A stretch of 64,000 nt of DNA from JBBKWJ01 sp037968895 (GTDB taxonomy: Bacteria > Actinomycetota > Acidimicrobiia > Acidimicrobiales > SZUA-35). The stretch spans positions 18,410 through 82,409 of the forward strand of contig JBBKWJ010000117.1 in the NCBI GenBank assembly GCA_037968895.1, in the 5' to 3' direction. A model generated the notes under the pieces. That model was not told the DNA's origin. It did no database searches and was given only the letters and a program-made list of their open reading frames with translations. Shown one piece after another: positions 35,674 through 45,015 of this stretch (the first letter of the stretch is position 1; every line of letters starts with the position of its first letter). Made by a program: the position numbers and the translations under genes.

Positions 35674-37352
35674 GTTCGCAAGCCGTCCGACAGCTCGATG
35701 ATCTGATCGGCCCTCTCGAACGCAACCTGCCGGTGCGACACCGCAAGCACCGTTGCACCAGCGGCAGCCAAATTGGTCCACAGCTCCACTTCGGTCTCAA
35801 TGTCGAGTGCACTTGAAAGGTCGTCGAGGACGATCAACTCCGGACGGTGCACGAAGGCGCGAGCGGCCGCAAGACGCTGACGCTGGCCGCCAGATAGCCG
35901 CAACCCCCTCGGTCCGACCATCGTCTGCGTGCCTGCTGGCATCTGCTCGAGATCGTCACTAAGCGCGGCGAGCACGAGGGCGTGTTCGATCTCTGCCATC
36001 GACCCAGCGCCGAGGCCGATATTTGCGTGAAACGTGTCGGAGATCAGATTTGGAACCTGAGGGAGATACGCGGCCTGGGGCGGAATGAAGAAGGCCGCAC
36101 GATCGAGGATCACCTCGTCGTTCCAGAACACGGCGCCACTCGTCTCTGCATTTGATTCGAGTCCGAGCAGCGTGCGCAACAATGTTGATTTGCCCGCCCC
36201 AACCACGCCGGTGACAACAGTCAGCGTGCCCGGCCGTAGCTCAAAGCTGACGTTTTCGACTCCACCGCCGCCATCGAACCTGGCCGCAAGCGACTCGACT
36301 CGCAGCGAGCGAAGTGGAGTGCGGACTGGCAACACCCGTGAAGGCAACAATGACGGGTCTTCAAACGGCAGAAATCGGTGAACGACGAGCTTCTCGCGAT
36401 CGCCTCCGGCGACCAGTTCGGACATTCCGTCGAAGGCGACGCGGGCCTGTTCTCGACGGGCCATCATTCGGCCGACCATTCGCGGTAGAAACCCGAGATA
36501 CGTAAGGAAAACGGCGAAGATGGCGAAGTCACCGGTGTCGAATCGACCAGACGCAATCGCTCCGGCCGCGACGATGATTGTGATCGCGAAGCTGTATTCG
36601 CTTGAACCTCGAGCGAAAGCGAGTAAGCCGTCCTCGAGGACCCGATCTCGAACTGCGGTACCTCGTCTGATGTCGAAAAGCCCACTGAGGTGTCGGAGGG
36701 TTGGCTTGGTGGCACCGTTTACCTTGATGCTCGTGGCCGAGGCGAACACATCGCCAAGGGCCCCGGTGACCGCAACTGTTGCCTTCCGGTCTGCGGCTCT
36801 GAACTGCTGGATCCGCGTGTCGAGCAACCACGTCACAATGAACACCGCCGCCATTGGGATGACCAAAGCGACCGTGGCTCCCGCGTTGACGCCGCCGAGG
36901 ATTGTCACCGCGACGATCGCGAAAACTGTCCCTGCTGATACGTCGATCCACGAATCGAGAAAGTGTGTCACGTCTTCGGGGTCGTCACGGAAATGGGTGA
37001 TCGCTTCACCGGACGACGCAACAGATTCAGCTGCGTCGTCACCACCACTCGCGATCTGAGCCGCAAGCATGTTGGCCCGAAGCATGCTGTCGATAAGCCA
37101 GAACGCCTTGACGAAGTAGCGGACCGCAAAATAGATCGAGATCATATGGATTGTCTCGGTGACCAGAAGAACGCCGGCGATGGTATAGACCCGTTCCGGC
37201 TCGCCATTGGTCAACGAATCGAAGGCGCGCCCAATGAGGACACCATCGAGAGCCGGCACCATAAAGAAAATGAGAAAGTAGAAGAAGGCGAGGAAGTAAT
37301 CCTTGCTTCGGAACGTGGCCGCATTCCACGACAGACGCCATACGTTCATCAT
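35670..37352 (-). CDS. Heterodimeric ABC exporter half-transporter with degenerate Walker B site
   Basis: A 560-residue half-transporter: a six-helix membrane domain (about 1-300) fused to an ATPase (about 350-560). Walker A is GVVGAGKST (382-390), the signature is canonical LSGGQ (486-490), but the Walker B catalytic glutamate is aspartate (LIVLDD, Asp511). The H-loop is AVSHR. Its start overlaps the partner stop by 4 bases. The substrate is unknown. The substitution marks it as the degenerate-site subunit of a heterodimer. Confidence 0.92.
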   Translation of the reverse strand: MMNVWRLSWNAATFRSKDYFLAFFYFLIFFMVPALDGVLIGRAFDSLTNGEPERVYTIAGVLLVTETIHMISIYFAVRYFVKAFWLIDSMLRANMLAAQIASGGDDAAESVASSGEAITHFRDDPEDVTHFLDSWIDVSAGTVFAIVAVTILGGVNAGATVALVIPMAAVFIVTWLLDTRIQQFRAADRKATVAVTGALGDVFASATSIKVNGATKPTLRHLSGLFDIRRGTAVRDRVLEDGLLAFARGSSEYSFAITIIVAAGAIASGRFDTGDFAIFAVFLTYLGFLPRMVGRMMARREQARVAFDGMSELVAGGDREKLVVHRFLPFEDPSLLPSRVLPVRTPLRSLRVESLAARFDGGGGVENVSFELRPGTLTVVTGVVGAGKSTLLRTLLGLESNAETSGAVFWNDEVILDRAAFFIPPQAAYLPQVPNLISDTFHANIGLGAGSMAEIEHALVLAALSDDLEQMPAGTQTMVGPRGLRLSGGQRQRLAAARAFVHRPELIVLDDLSSALDIETEVELWTNLAAAGATVLAVSHRQVAFERADQIIELSDGLRT

Positions 37353-39073
37353 GCGCTCTCGGCCAATGCGAGTGCGAGCAGCCTGGCGTACCGACCGGTT
37401 GGATCGGCCTCTAGCTCAACCCGCTTGCCAAACTCGACGACTCGGCCGTGATCGAGGACAAGGACGTTGTCGACGTGACGTAGGGTCGAGAGCCGGTGCG
37501 CTATCACGAGCGATGTCCGACCTTCGAGAAGGTGCCCGATCGCCTCCTGGAGCACACGCTCAGTGCCGGGATCGACCCGTGCTGTTGCTTCGTCGAGCAC
37601 GACGACGTCAGGTTTACGCAACCAGACACGGGCAAGCGCCAGCAGCTGGGCCTCCCCTGCCGACAGGCCAACACCTGCACTGCCAACCGGTGTGTCGACC
37701 CCTGACTCAACCAAGCGATCAAGGCCAACCTCGGTGAGTGCAGCGACAATGTCGGCGTCAGCAATTGAGCGATCGAAGAGCGCGACATTATCTCTGACCG
37801 TTCCCGCGAGCAGCTGCACCTCCTGCGGCACGAGGGCGATGCGGTGTCTCAACTCGGACTCAGCGATGTCGGCGATTGAAGTCCCACCGATCGACACGGT
37901 TCCCTCGGTTGCCTCGACAAGCCGAAGCACGAGCCGTGACAGCGTTGTCTTTCCGCTCCCGGTTCTGCCGACAATGCCGGTTGACTCACCAGCCGGAAGT
38001 ACAAGGTTGATGTCGTCGAGCACGAGCTCTTCGCCATAGTCGAATGAGACGCCTTCGAATTGAACTGCGAGCGGCCCTGGGGAAGGCGACGCCGAGCCGT
38101 CGAAGACAATGCTGGCCTTCATGTCGAGTAGCTCCCCCACTCTGACCGCGGCTCCCGAAGCTTTGTGCACCATGGGAAGCTCGTCGATTGCGAGCTCAAG
38201 AGGCCGTCGCAACAACATCGTGAATTGGAACAGAAGGAAGGCAGTGCCAACGGTGAGAACATCGCGGCCAGTTAACAGAGCGCCAGACACCAATACGGCA
38301 ACCATCCCGCTCGCGACCACGACCATGGTGCGGGCATACGCTCGGACGTAGTTCACCTCGCGCCCGACCACGATGGGCAACGCGTCTGAACTCACCTCAA
38401 TGAGCCGGCGCAAGCCGTACGCGCCCGCTCCGTTCGAACGAATATCGAGGGAGGCGGTGAGCTGCTCTTCGATCTCACCGTAAAGTCTTGCCTTGACCGC
38501 CGACTCATCAGTCGCTTCGTCGAGCGCCCTGTCTCGTTGTCCGGCGAGCACGTATAGGCCCAACCCGGCGTAGATCACCATCGCGATTCCGAGCCGCCAA
38601 TCGATCACGGTTACCGCCACAACCATCCCCGCCACGAGCAGCACGGCGCCGCCGATCGTGACCGAGACTCGGCCGAGAAGGTCTGATACCGATGTGACGT
38701 CGCCATCGACCCGGTGAATCAGCTCACCGGGCGGGTGCGAACGATGGAACTCTTGATCGAGACCAAGGACATGCTCGGTGAGTTGCAGACGAAGGCCGTT
38801 TGCCGTTCGCCACGCCAGAACCGTCGAAAGAAAAGCAACAAGGACGGTGGCTGCTTGCGACGCGATCGCAACGATCAGGTAGATCGTCCCCCACCGCACG
38901 ACTGCGCCAGTGGTCGTTCCGTCGATGGCCGAGTCAATGATGTGACGAACAACAATCGGCCCGGCCAGTGGAAGTGCAGACGCGGCCGCGAGCACGATGG
39001 CGAGGCCTACGTACCGCCACGCATCGGGACGGATCAGCCGCCATATCGTCTTCCAGTGATTCCCCTTTTGCAC
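37349..39073 (-). CDS. Heterodimeric ABC exporter half-transporter, partner subunit
   Basis: A 574-residue half-transporter with the same fusion architecture. Walker A is GRTGSGKTT, the Walker B carries the catalytic Glu (VVVLDEATA), and the H-loop is VIAHRLS. Here the signature motif departs from LSGGQ, reading LSAGE. That is the complement of the partner's defect, so one ATP site of the dimer is canonical and one is degenerate, as in known asymmetric exporters. It is the first gene of the pair, divergent from the VOC gene. Confidence 0.92.
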   Translation of the reverse strand: MQKGNHWKTIWRLIRPDAWRYVGLAIVLAAASALPLAGPIVVRHIIDSAIDGTTTGAVVRWGTIYLIVAIASQAATVLVAFLSTVLAWRTANGLRLQLTEHVLGLDQEFHRSHPPGELIHRVDGDVTSVSDLLGRVSVTIGGAVLLVAGMVVAVTVIDWRLGIAMVIYAGLGLYVLAGQRDRALDEATDESAVKARLYGEIEEQLTASLDIRSNGAGAYGLRRLIEVSSDALPIVVGREVNYVRAYARTMVVVASGMVAVLVSGALLTGRDVLTVGTAFLLFQFTMLLRRPLELAIDELPMVHKASGAAVRVGELLDMKASIVFDGSASPSPGPLAVQFEGVSFDYGEELVLDDINLVLPAGESTGIVGRTGSGKTTLSRLVLRLVEATEGTVSIGGTSIADIAESELRHRIALVPQEVQLLAGTVRDNVALFDRSIADADIVAALTEVGLDRLVESGVDTPVGSAGVGLSAGEAQLLALARVWLRKPDVVVLDEATARVDPGTERVLQEAIGHLLEGRTSLVIAHRLSTLRHVDNVLVLDHGRVVEFGKRVELEADPTGRYARLLALALAESA

Positions 39074-39136
39074 CGAGACAGTCTGCCTGTTTCGGCGAAG
39101 GCGTGCTGTTCATTTAGTCGGCTGTTCCTCGTCCCG

Positions 39137-39159
39137 GCCCAAACGGCTACGGTTTGGGC
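39137..39159. promoter_or_regulatory. Hairpin abutting the VOC start codon
   Basis: GCCCAAAC (39137-39144) and GTTTGGGC (39152-39159) pair over 8 bases around a 7-base loop. The right arm ends one base before the GTG of the VOC gene, so it would occlude the ribosome binding region. It may modulate translation, or may be a part of the divergent promoter. Confidence 0.35.
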
Positions 39160-39522
39160 GTGTCACTCATCAGCGGACTTGACCACATGTTGCTTCTCAT
39201 CCCGGCAGGAACCGACGACGAAGCGCGAGCGTATTTCACCGGGATCCTCGGCATGCCCGAGATCCCCAAGCCACCGTCGCTCGCCGTTCGCGGTGGCTGT
39301 TGGTTTCAAGCCGGCAACCAACAACTCCACGTTGGGTCCGAGCCAACATTCGCTCCGGCGACGCGAGCTCATCCCGCGCTTACGACGACACAGTTCGACG
39401 AGCTCAGACACCGTCTTGAGGCGGCGGGCTACGAGCTGACGGCTGGCTCAGTCGTTGACGGTCGACAGCAGTGGTTCACGACCGACCCATTCGGCAACCG
39501 CATCGAAATCGTTGCTCAATAA
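39160..39522 (+). CDS. VOC-family (glyoxalase-like) protein
   Basis: A 120-residue single-domain VOC protein. The fold's opening LDHMLLLIP, the LGMPEI turn, and the closing FTTDPFGNRIEIVAQ are present. VOC metal ligands would be His in LDH and Glu in RIEI; the intermediate ones are less clear, so activity is unsure. The GTG start leaves the conserved first strand intact. Function could be isomerase, dioxygenase or resistance protein. It is convergent with the RidA gene. Confidence 0.8.
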   Translation: MSLISGLDHMLLLIPAGTDDEARAYFTGILGMPEIPKPPSLAVRGGCWFQAGNQQLHVGSEPTFAPATRAHPALTTTQFDELRHRLEAAGYELTAGSVVDGRQQWFTTDPFGNRIEIVAQ

Positions 39523-39533
39523 CAACTGACGAA

Positions 39534-39917
39534 TTAGGAGGTCGCAACTATCGCGATTTCCATCTTCCACTGGGGTTGTGCCAACCGCGGGACGACGACA
39601 AGCGTCGACGCTGCTCGATGACCACCAAGCGCTGCATCGCGTGCCCCCATCACTTCGTCGAGCGGTTCGCCATCGACCACATACGTCGTCACCGAAACGA
39701 CGTCGGATGGAGCCATGTCGGCCTCGCTCAAGAGGACGAGCAGTATCTCCCAGACTCGCTCAGCTTGATCACCAATCGTGGTGGGCACTGTTCCGTCGGC
39801 CAACATCGGCACTACACCCGATGTGTGCAGCATCCGCGTGGCCGAAGTCGACAGAACCGCATGGGCATAGTTCGCTGCTGGTGGAGCAAGTTCGTCTGGC
39901 TGTAACTCGGTATGCAT
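39534..39917 (-). CDS. RidA/YjgF-family protein
   Basis: A 127-residue protein of the Rid family, trimeric enamine/imine deaminases. The region PPAANYAHAVLS resembles the RidA opening, TSGVVPML the second strand, and the closing VPRLAQPQWKMEIAIVA holds the candidate active-site Arg. A subgroup other than RidA itself is possible because the key Arg spacing is not exact. It ends 12 bases from the convergent VOC gene and diverges from the SDR gene. Confidence 0.82.
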   Translation of the reverse strand: MHTELQPDELAPPAANYAHAVLSTSATRMLHTSGVVPMLADGTVPTTIGDQAERVWEILLVLLSEADMAPSDVVSVTTYVVDGEPLDEVMGARDAALGGHRAASTLVVVPRLAQPQWKMEIAIVATS

Positions 39918-39943
39918 CTCCGAATGATGACACGATGATCGCT

Positions 39944-40732
39944 ATGGCAGACCAATCCGTCCCGAGTCCTAACGTTTCCGATCTCTTTAGCATGGCGGGC
40001 AAGGTGGTGATTCTGACCGGCGCGTCATCGGGCCTCGGCAATCGCTTTGCCAAGGTTTTGAGCCAGGCCGGGGCCGCAGTTGTCGTTGCGGCTCGACGAG
40101 CCGACCGGCTTGACGAACTTGTCGACGAGCTTCCAAACGCACTCGCCGTTCCGTGCGACATCGCCGAAGCTGGAGCAGCGGCGGCACTCATCGAAGCGAC
40201 ACTCACCGAATTCGGCCAAATTGACGTCGTCGTGAACAACGCGGGCATTTCGAGAGTGCTGCCGGCGATCGACGACGATATTGACGAGTTTCGGCGCGAA
40301 CTCGAGATCGACCTCGTTGCGCCATACGAACTGGCCCGCCTCAGCGCAAAGTGGATGATCGGCCACGGCCGGTCCGGCTCAATCATCAACACCGGCTCGG
40401 TGCTTGGCATCGGGGGTGGGGGTCGGCTCAAGGCTCCTGGTTATGCGGCGGCCAAGGGTGGACTTCACAACCTCACTCGGGAGCTGGCGTCGCAATGGGC
40501 TCGGAAGAACATCAGGGTCAACGCCATCGCCCCCGGCTGGTTCGAGACTGAGATGAACACCGAGATGTTCGCCTCAAGTGGCGGTTTGAGCTACATCACT
40601 GACAACACGCCGATGGGTCGTCCTGGCTCACTTGACGAGCTCGACGGTGTCTTGCTATTCCTCGCATCGGGGGCATCGCGTTACGTCACGGGGCAGGTTA
40701 TTCCCGTCGACGGGGGCTGGACCGCAATCTAG
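39944..40732 (+). CDS. Short-chain dehydrogenase/reductase
   Basis: A 262-residue classical SDR. The dinucleotide motif TGASSGLG (about residues 25-32), the NNAG motif, the catalytic Tyr-x-x-x-Lys in YAAAKGG, and the PGWF cofactor region are all present. The C-terminal SRYVTGQVIPVDGGW is characteristic of FabG-like members. The start is ATG at 39944 or 39935. The substrate cannot be determined. Confidence 0.92.
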   Translation: MADQSVPSPNVSDLFSMAGKVVILTGASSGLGNRFAKVLSQAGAAVVVAARRADRLDELVDELPNALAVPCDIAEAGAAAALIEATLTEFGQIDVVVNNAGISRVLPAIDDDIDEFRRELEIDLVAPYELARLSAKWMIGHGRSGSIINTGSVLGIGGGGRLKAPGYAAAKGGLHNLTRELASQWARKNIRVNAIAPGWFETEMNTEMFASSGGLSYITDNTPMGRPGSLDELDGVLLFLASGASRYVTGQVIPVDGGWTAI

Positions 40733-40796
40733 CAACACAATCAAACGAGATTGCCCCTAGATCATGGGTTGACCGACTGCTACTGTTCGCTGACTC

Positions 40797-41264
40797 ATGG
40801 ACCTCTATTTCATTCGCCACGCTCATGCGGGCGATCGGCTGGCCGAACACCACGATCGCTACAGGCACCTGTCCGATCGCGGCCACGCCAGGGCGCAGGA
40901 GATCTCGAGCTTTCTCGCCGACGCCAATATCAGTCGAGTGATTTCAAGCCCGGCTACTCGGTGCGTTCAAACCGTTGAGCCGTTGGCGAAGTCGCTCGGT
41001 CTCGAGGTTGAAGAGCACGACGGCCTCTGGGAAGATTCGCTCCGTGATGAGGCGCTTGCGGTACTGAACAAAGTTGGGCCCGAAGGTGTCGCGATCTGCA
41101 CGCACGGCAACATCATTCCCGAGGTCCTTGAGCTGCTGGCCGACACCGGAACCAAGCTAAAGGGGCGAGGCTGCGAGAAGGGCTCGATCTGGGTGCTGAC
41201 CTGGGAGAAGAAGCGGTTTAAGAAGGCCCGCTACCTTGCTCGCAAAGACTCGGGCGGTCGCTAG
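40797..41264 (+). CDS. SixA-type histidine phosphatase
   Basis: A 155-residue minimal histidine phosphatase of the SixA/phosphoglycerate mutase branch. The catalytic motif RHAHAG (residues 7-12) is followed by SDRGHARAQEI, SPATRCVQT and a second catalytic His in CTHGNI. SixA removes phosphate from phospho-His domains in E. coli; the substrate here is unknown. A basic C-terminus (KKRFKKARYLARK) may contact nucleic acid or another acidic partner. Confidence 0.9.
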   Translation: MDLYFIRHAHAGDRLAEHHDRYRHLSDRGHARAQEISSFLADANISRVISSPATRCVQTVEPLAKSLGLEVEEHDGLWEDSLRDEALAVLNKVGPEGVAICTHGNIIPEVLELLADTGTKLKGRGCEKGSIWVLTWEKKRFKKARYLARKDSGGR

Positions 41265-41274
41265 AGCGCCTCTT

Positions 41275-42015
41275 TTACGGCGCCTCGCACCCGAGTTCAG
41301 CTCGCACCGACGACGTGAGCCCGGTAATCATGTCTGGGGTGTCGAGATCGTCGAGGACGGAGAAGTCAGCACACGCCAGTTCTTCTTCGCCAAGCCAGCT
41401 GTATTGGACCCCTCGCAGCGCCCGAGCATCGGGGTAGTTGGGCTCGATCTCGATTGCAGACGTGAGCGACGCGAGAGCCGAGGCGAAGAGCTCAACGGCG
41501 TTGTCTTGTTCGCCAATCGACTCTGCATTGCGGGCGGCCAGTGCCAGGAACCAACCTCGATAGGTTAGCGCCTCAGCATTCTGCGGGTCCTCGTCGAGCA
41601 CCACGTCAAAGCACTGGAGTGCCTCAAGAGTTTGTTGAGCGAAGCCAAGCTGCTCGCATTCAAGAACCTTGTCTCGCAACGACTCGTCGAGGTTTCCGGT
41701 GAGCGCCTCGTCGGCTCCTCGTTCGCCCGACGCTTGAGCCAACAAATAGCCGGCGCCAACAGCAAACAGCACAACGCCTGCGACGATTGCCGCCAGCTTG
41801 CCCTTTGAGCGGCCCACAGCTTTCTTGGCGACTGGCTTCTTCGAGTCGAGCGATCGAATGACATCGGCGGCCCGGACGGTGTAGTCGTTCCGAAGCTCGT
41901 GATAGTCAACTTCATCAATGTCGCCGGCTGCGAATTCCCTGTCGAGGTCTTTGATTGACCGAAGGAGGAACTCTCGTTCCTCCTCAAGCGGCGAAGGGCC
42001 AGGGTTTGGGGTCAC
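41275..42015 (-). CDS. CcmI-like TPR protein for cytochrome c maturation
   Basis: A 246-residue membrane protein at the end of the ccm operon. N-terminal EEEREFLLRSIKDLDREFAAGDI resembles the cytoplasmic start of CcmI/CycH-type proteins. One transmembrane helix (LAAIVAGVVLFAVGAGYLLA, about 85-105) is followed by periplasmic TPR repeats (about 130-230). CcmI handles apocytochrome and presents it to the CcmF-CcmH ligation complex. Its ATG overlaps ccmH by 4 bases. The position and architecture, more than local identity, support the call. Confidence 0.8.
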   Translation of the reverse strand: MTPNPGPSPLEEEREFLLRSIKDLDREFAAGDIDEVDYHELRNDYTVRAADVIRSLDSKKPVAKKAVGRSKGKLAAIVAGVVLFAVGAGYLLAQASGERGADEALTGNLDESLRDKVLECEQLGFAQQTLEALQCFDVVLDEDPQNAEALTYRGWFLALAARNAESIGEQDNAVELFASALASLTSAIEIEPNYPDARALRGVQYSWLGEEELACADFSVLDDLDTPDMITGLTSSVRAELGCEAP

Positions 42016-42473
42016 TGCTTCCCCTTTAGCGCCTCGGCAACAACTGCCTCGTCGGCTTTCGTCATTTTCCGGTGGGCCCCTGTATCACGAGTGACGATTG
42101 CCGCCACCGCCGCCCCGCCAGCGACAACGGCAAGCACCGGCAGAATCCACAACAACGAGGCGAAGCCGCCAGACGGCGGATTGAGAAGCACTCGCTCGCC
42201 GTAGCCCTGAAGAAGCTCATCGCGAATCTCTGTGTCGGTCTTGCCATCGGCGACGGAAACGGCAATAAAATCGCGAATTGTTACTGATACTGCGGCGTTC
42301 GATTCGGCCACCGACTGCCCTTTGCACTCTGGACACGCATACGAGGACGAGAGCCGCTGCACGCGCTCGGCTTCGGTCTCGACTCCGGTGTCACTCACGC
42401 CAGCCACGACGAGAAGGGCGATCACGGCTACCAGAATCGCAGTCCATTGAATCAATCGTTTGCGGCTCATCAT
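42012..42473 (-). CDS. ccmH: CcmH, thiol-reducing subunit of heme ligation complex
   Basis: A 153-residue protein with a signal anchor, the redox motif CPEC (Cys47, Cys50; family consensus LRCPxCQ, here YACPECKGQSVAES), a helical bundle, and a C-terminal membrane helix (SLLWILPVLAVVAGGAAVAAIV). CcmH reduces the apocytochrome CxxCH and works with CcmF and CcmG. Start and stop overlap its neighbours by 4 bases on each side. Confidence 0.92.
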   Translation of the reverse strand: MMSRKRLIQWTAILVAVIALLVVAGVSDTGVETEAERVQRLSSSYACPECKGQSVAESNAAVSVTIRDFIAVSVADGKTDTEIRDELLQGYGERVLLNPPSGGFASLLWILPVLAVVAGGAAVAAIVTRDTGAHRKMTKADEAVVAEALKGKQ

Positions 42474-43042
42474 TCTCCGATCGCGTTTCGAACGTCGGCT
42501 GCCTCAATGCCACCGGGCACGTGAGCGACAACGATTCCGTCGGGATTCACCAGGAAGCTCTCTGGCACCTGAGCCACCTGAAACTTGATGGCCAACGCCG
42601 GATCGAACAACACCGGCCAAGTACCACCGTTTTTCTCGAAGAACTCGGCGACGCGGTCTCGCTGGTCGTCGAACACAATCGAAAGAACTTGCAGTTTGCC
42701 GTTGTCGGCTCCCCACTGTTCAAGCTCGACGAGATCTGGGTGTTCGGCCACACATGGAGGACACCAGGTCGCAAAGAAATTGACGAGCACCCATTGGCCC
42801 CGATGGTTATCGATGTTGAAATTTTCGCCACTGAGGGCAACGCCTTCAACTGCGGGCACCCGTTGGTCAACGAGCCGAGACGGATCATCAGCCGCATCGC
42901 CGCCAGCAAAGGCGAGCAGCACGATGAAGGCCACGATGACCAGTCCGGTGATCAGGGCCAACCAGCGAGCCGTCGATCCTGATGGGGCTGTGCTCTCGGG
43001 ACTATTCGGTTCTTCGGTTTGTCCCGGATCAGCGTCAGACAC
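42470..43042 (-). CDS. ccmG: CcmG/DsbE, membrane-anchored thioredoxin for cytochrome c maturation
   Basis: A 190-residue TlpA/ResA/DsbE thioredoxin. An N-terminal acidic/Pro stretch is followed by one transmembrane helix (about 30-50) and the extracytoplasmic domain with FFATWCPPC (Cys94, Cys97). It keeps apocytochrome cysteines reduced. The GTG at 43042 is chosen: AGGAGG lies 7 bases upstream, and its first bases overlap the ccmF stop (GTGTCTGA). An ATG at 43099 would give an unlike basic leader inside ccmF. Confidence 0.93.
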   Translation of the reverse strand: MSDADPGQTEEPNSPESTAPSGSTARWLALITGLVIVAFIVLLAFAGGDAADDPSRLVDQRVPAVEGVALSGENFNIDNHRGQWVLVNFFATWCPPCVAEHPDLVELEQWGADNGKLQVLSIVFDDQRDRVAEFFEKNGGTWPVLFDPALAIKFQVAQVPESFLVNPDGIVVAHVPGGIEAADVRNAIGE

Positions 43043-45008
43043 TGGTGGCCTCCTTCTCACGAGCAGAAGCGGCAATCGAGCGACGAAGTTCGGCTGCATC
43101 CTGACGACGCTTTGAGCCAGGCACCAACGCCATTGCGGTGCCTATGGCCATGATGAAACCGCCACCCCACATCCACGCCATAAGCGGTCGCAGGATCACT
43201 CGAAGACCAATGGCCCCGCTGGAATCGTCGGGAACTCTGTCGAGCACGAGGTAGACGTCTTCAGTAAATCCGGAACGCACCGACGGGGTAGAGACCGGTG
43301 TTCCCATAGCTGCGAACCGCTGGACCGAAGGGGCGTAGACGTCGCTGCCATCGATCTCGATGAGAGCGTATACACGCTCGCGTCTCGCGTTCTGGTCGGC
43401 ACCGAGTTCGAGGTAAGTGAATTCGTGATCGCCGACTACGACCGACTGTCCTGGCAGCAAAGTAATGTTTTGATCGGTCTTGTACGACTCGCTTGCGGCT
43501 ATGCCGACGGCAATGGCAATGATCCCGATGTGGACAATCATCCCGCCGTTGGCCCGGCCGACGAACCCGCGCCATCCATTGCGGCGTGAAGCGATAACCA
43601 ACTGTCTGACAGCAGCGCCAGCACCAAAGCCTCCAAGTCCGAACGCAATCATCGGACTCACTCCCCTAGCACCGACGGCGAGAGCCAGCACCATGGCACC
43701 TACTCCGGCCAGCGCAGGGGTGAACAGACGGTCGCTCAATAGTTCTGCCGATGCCTTACGCCACGGAAGGGCCGGAGCTGTGGCCATCAGAAACAGAATG
43801 AGCATCGCCAGCGGCATGCCAAGCGAGTCGAAATAGGGGCGGCCGATGGTGAGCCGAGTGCCGTCGTATGCCTCGTAGATCAGCGGGAAGACAGTCCCAA
43901 GCAAAATGACAAATGCAAAGGCTCCGAACAAGACGTTGTTGGCGAAGAATGCGGCCTCTCGCGACACGGCCGAGTCGATAGCACCGGGCGAACGCAGCTG
44001 ATCGCCTCGCCATCCGATCAAGCCGACCGATACCAACGTCACCACTGCGAAGAAGACGAGAAGCGCCGGGCCGACGCCACCGTCGGAGAATGCATGCACC
44101 GAATTGACGACACCAGAGCGGGTCAGGAACGTGCCGAGAATCGTAAGGCTGAAGGTCGCGCAGAGCAGCGACAGGTTCCATACGCGGAGCATGCCTCTTC
44201 GCTCCTGGACCATCACCGAGTGGATGTAGGCCGTGCCGGTAAGCCACGGCAGCAACGACGCGTTCTCGACTGGATCCCATGCCCAGAAGCCGCCCCACCC
44301 GAGCACCTCGTAGCTCCACCACGAACCAAGCACGATGCCAAAGGTGAGGAAACCCCACGCTGCGAGTGTCCACCGTCTCGTCTCAACGAGCCATCCTTCG
44401 CCGACTCGGCCGGTAATGAGCGCGCCGATCGCAAACGAGAACGGAACGGTGAACCCGACATAACCCATATAGAGGGCAGGCGGATGGAACGCGACAAGAA
44501 TGTGATTTTGCAGTAGGGGGTTTGGTCCGGGACCGCTGAAGCCAGCTGCAACCTCGACCGGTGTGAATGGATTGGCTGGGCCTGCCATCAGTCCGAAGAA
44601 GAAAGCGGATACGACCAGCATGACGACCAAGGCCCATCCAAAGAGCGGATCATCGGCCTCCTTGCGAAACTTGATCAACATGGCTGCGAGATACAACCCG
44701 AGGATCATGGCCCACAAAATGATCGAACCTTCAAGCGCCGACCAGAGAGCGGCGATGTTGAACAGCGTTGGTGTGGTGTCTGATCCGACCTTCGACACGT
44801 ACGACACCGAGTAGTCGCGCTGGGCAAGCGCTATTTGCATCACGGTGAACGTGCCGAGACCAGCAACGAGAACGAGCCATGCCCACTGACGGACCGATTT
44901 GGTCAACGCTCGATTGTGTGTGATCAGTCCGTACGCGCCGCCGACCGCGCCCAGTACAGACGCAGTGAGACCAAGAGCCGTGAAGCCAAATCCGAGAGCC
45001 GAATTCAC
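43035..45008 (-). CDS. ccmF: CcmF heme lyase subunit
   Basis: A 657-residue polytopic membrane protein of the CcmF/CycK/NrfE family, the heme-apocytochrome ligase core. The tryptophan-rich WWD domain appears as GWGGFWAWDPVENASLLPW (about residues 225-243), flanked by conserved histidines for heme. About 14 transmembrane segments are predicted. It lies between ccmE and ccmG in a tightly packed operon. The long C-terminal extracytoplasmic region (about 490-620) is also family-typical. Confidence 0.96.
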   Translation of the reverse strand: MNSALGFGFTALGLTASVLGAVGGAYGLITHNRALTKSVRQWAWLVLVAGLGTFTVMQIALAQRDYSVSYVSKVGSDTTPTLFNIAALWSALEGSIILWAMILGLYLAAMLIKFRKEADDPLFGWALVVMLVVSAFFFGLMAGPANPFTPVEVAAGFSGPGPNPLLQNHILVAFHPPALYMGYVGFTVPFSFAIGALITGRVGEGWLVETRRWTLAAWGFLTFGIVLGSWWSYEVLGWGGFWAWDPVENASLLPWLTGTAYIHSVMVQERRGMLRVWNLSLLCATFSLTILGTFLTRSGVVNSVHAFSDGGVGPALLVFFAVVTLVSVGLIGWRGDQLRSPGAIDSAVSREAAFFANNVLFGAFAFVILLGTVFPLIYEAYDGTRLTIGRPYFDSLGMPLAMLILFLMATAPALPWRKASAELLSDRLFTPALAGVGAMVLALAVGARGVSPMIAFGLGGFGAGAAVRQLVIASRRNGWRGFVGRANGGMIVHIGIIAIAVGIAASESYKTDQNITLLPGQSVVVGDHEFTYLELGADQNARRERVYALIEIDGSDVYAPSVQRFAAMGTPVSTPSVRSGFTEDVYLVLDRVPDDSSGAIGLRVILRPLMAWMWGGGFIMAIGTAMALVPGSKRRQDAAELRRSIAASAREKEATSV

Positions 45009-45015
45009 GATTTGC

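Noticed and set aside
39769..40431. 220-residue open frame opposite the SDR gene.
   Set aside because: Ser/Arg/Ala-rich shadow of a clear SDR.
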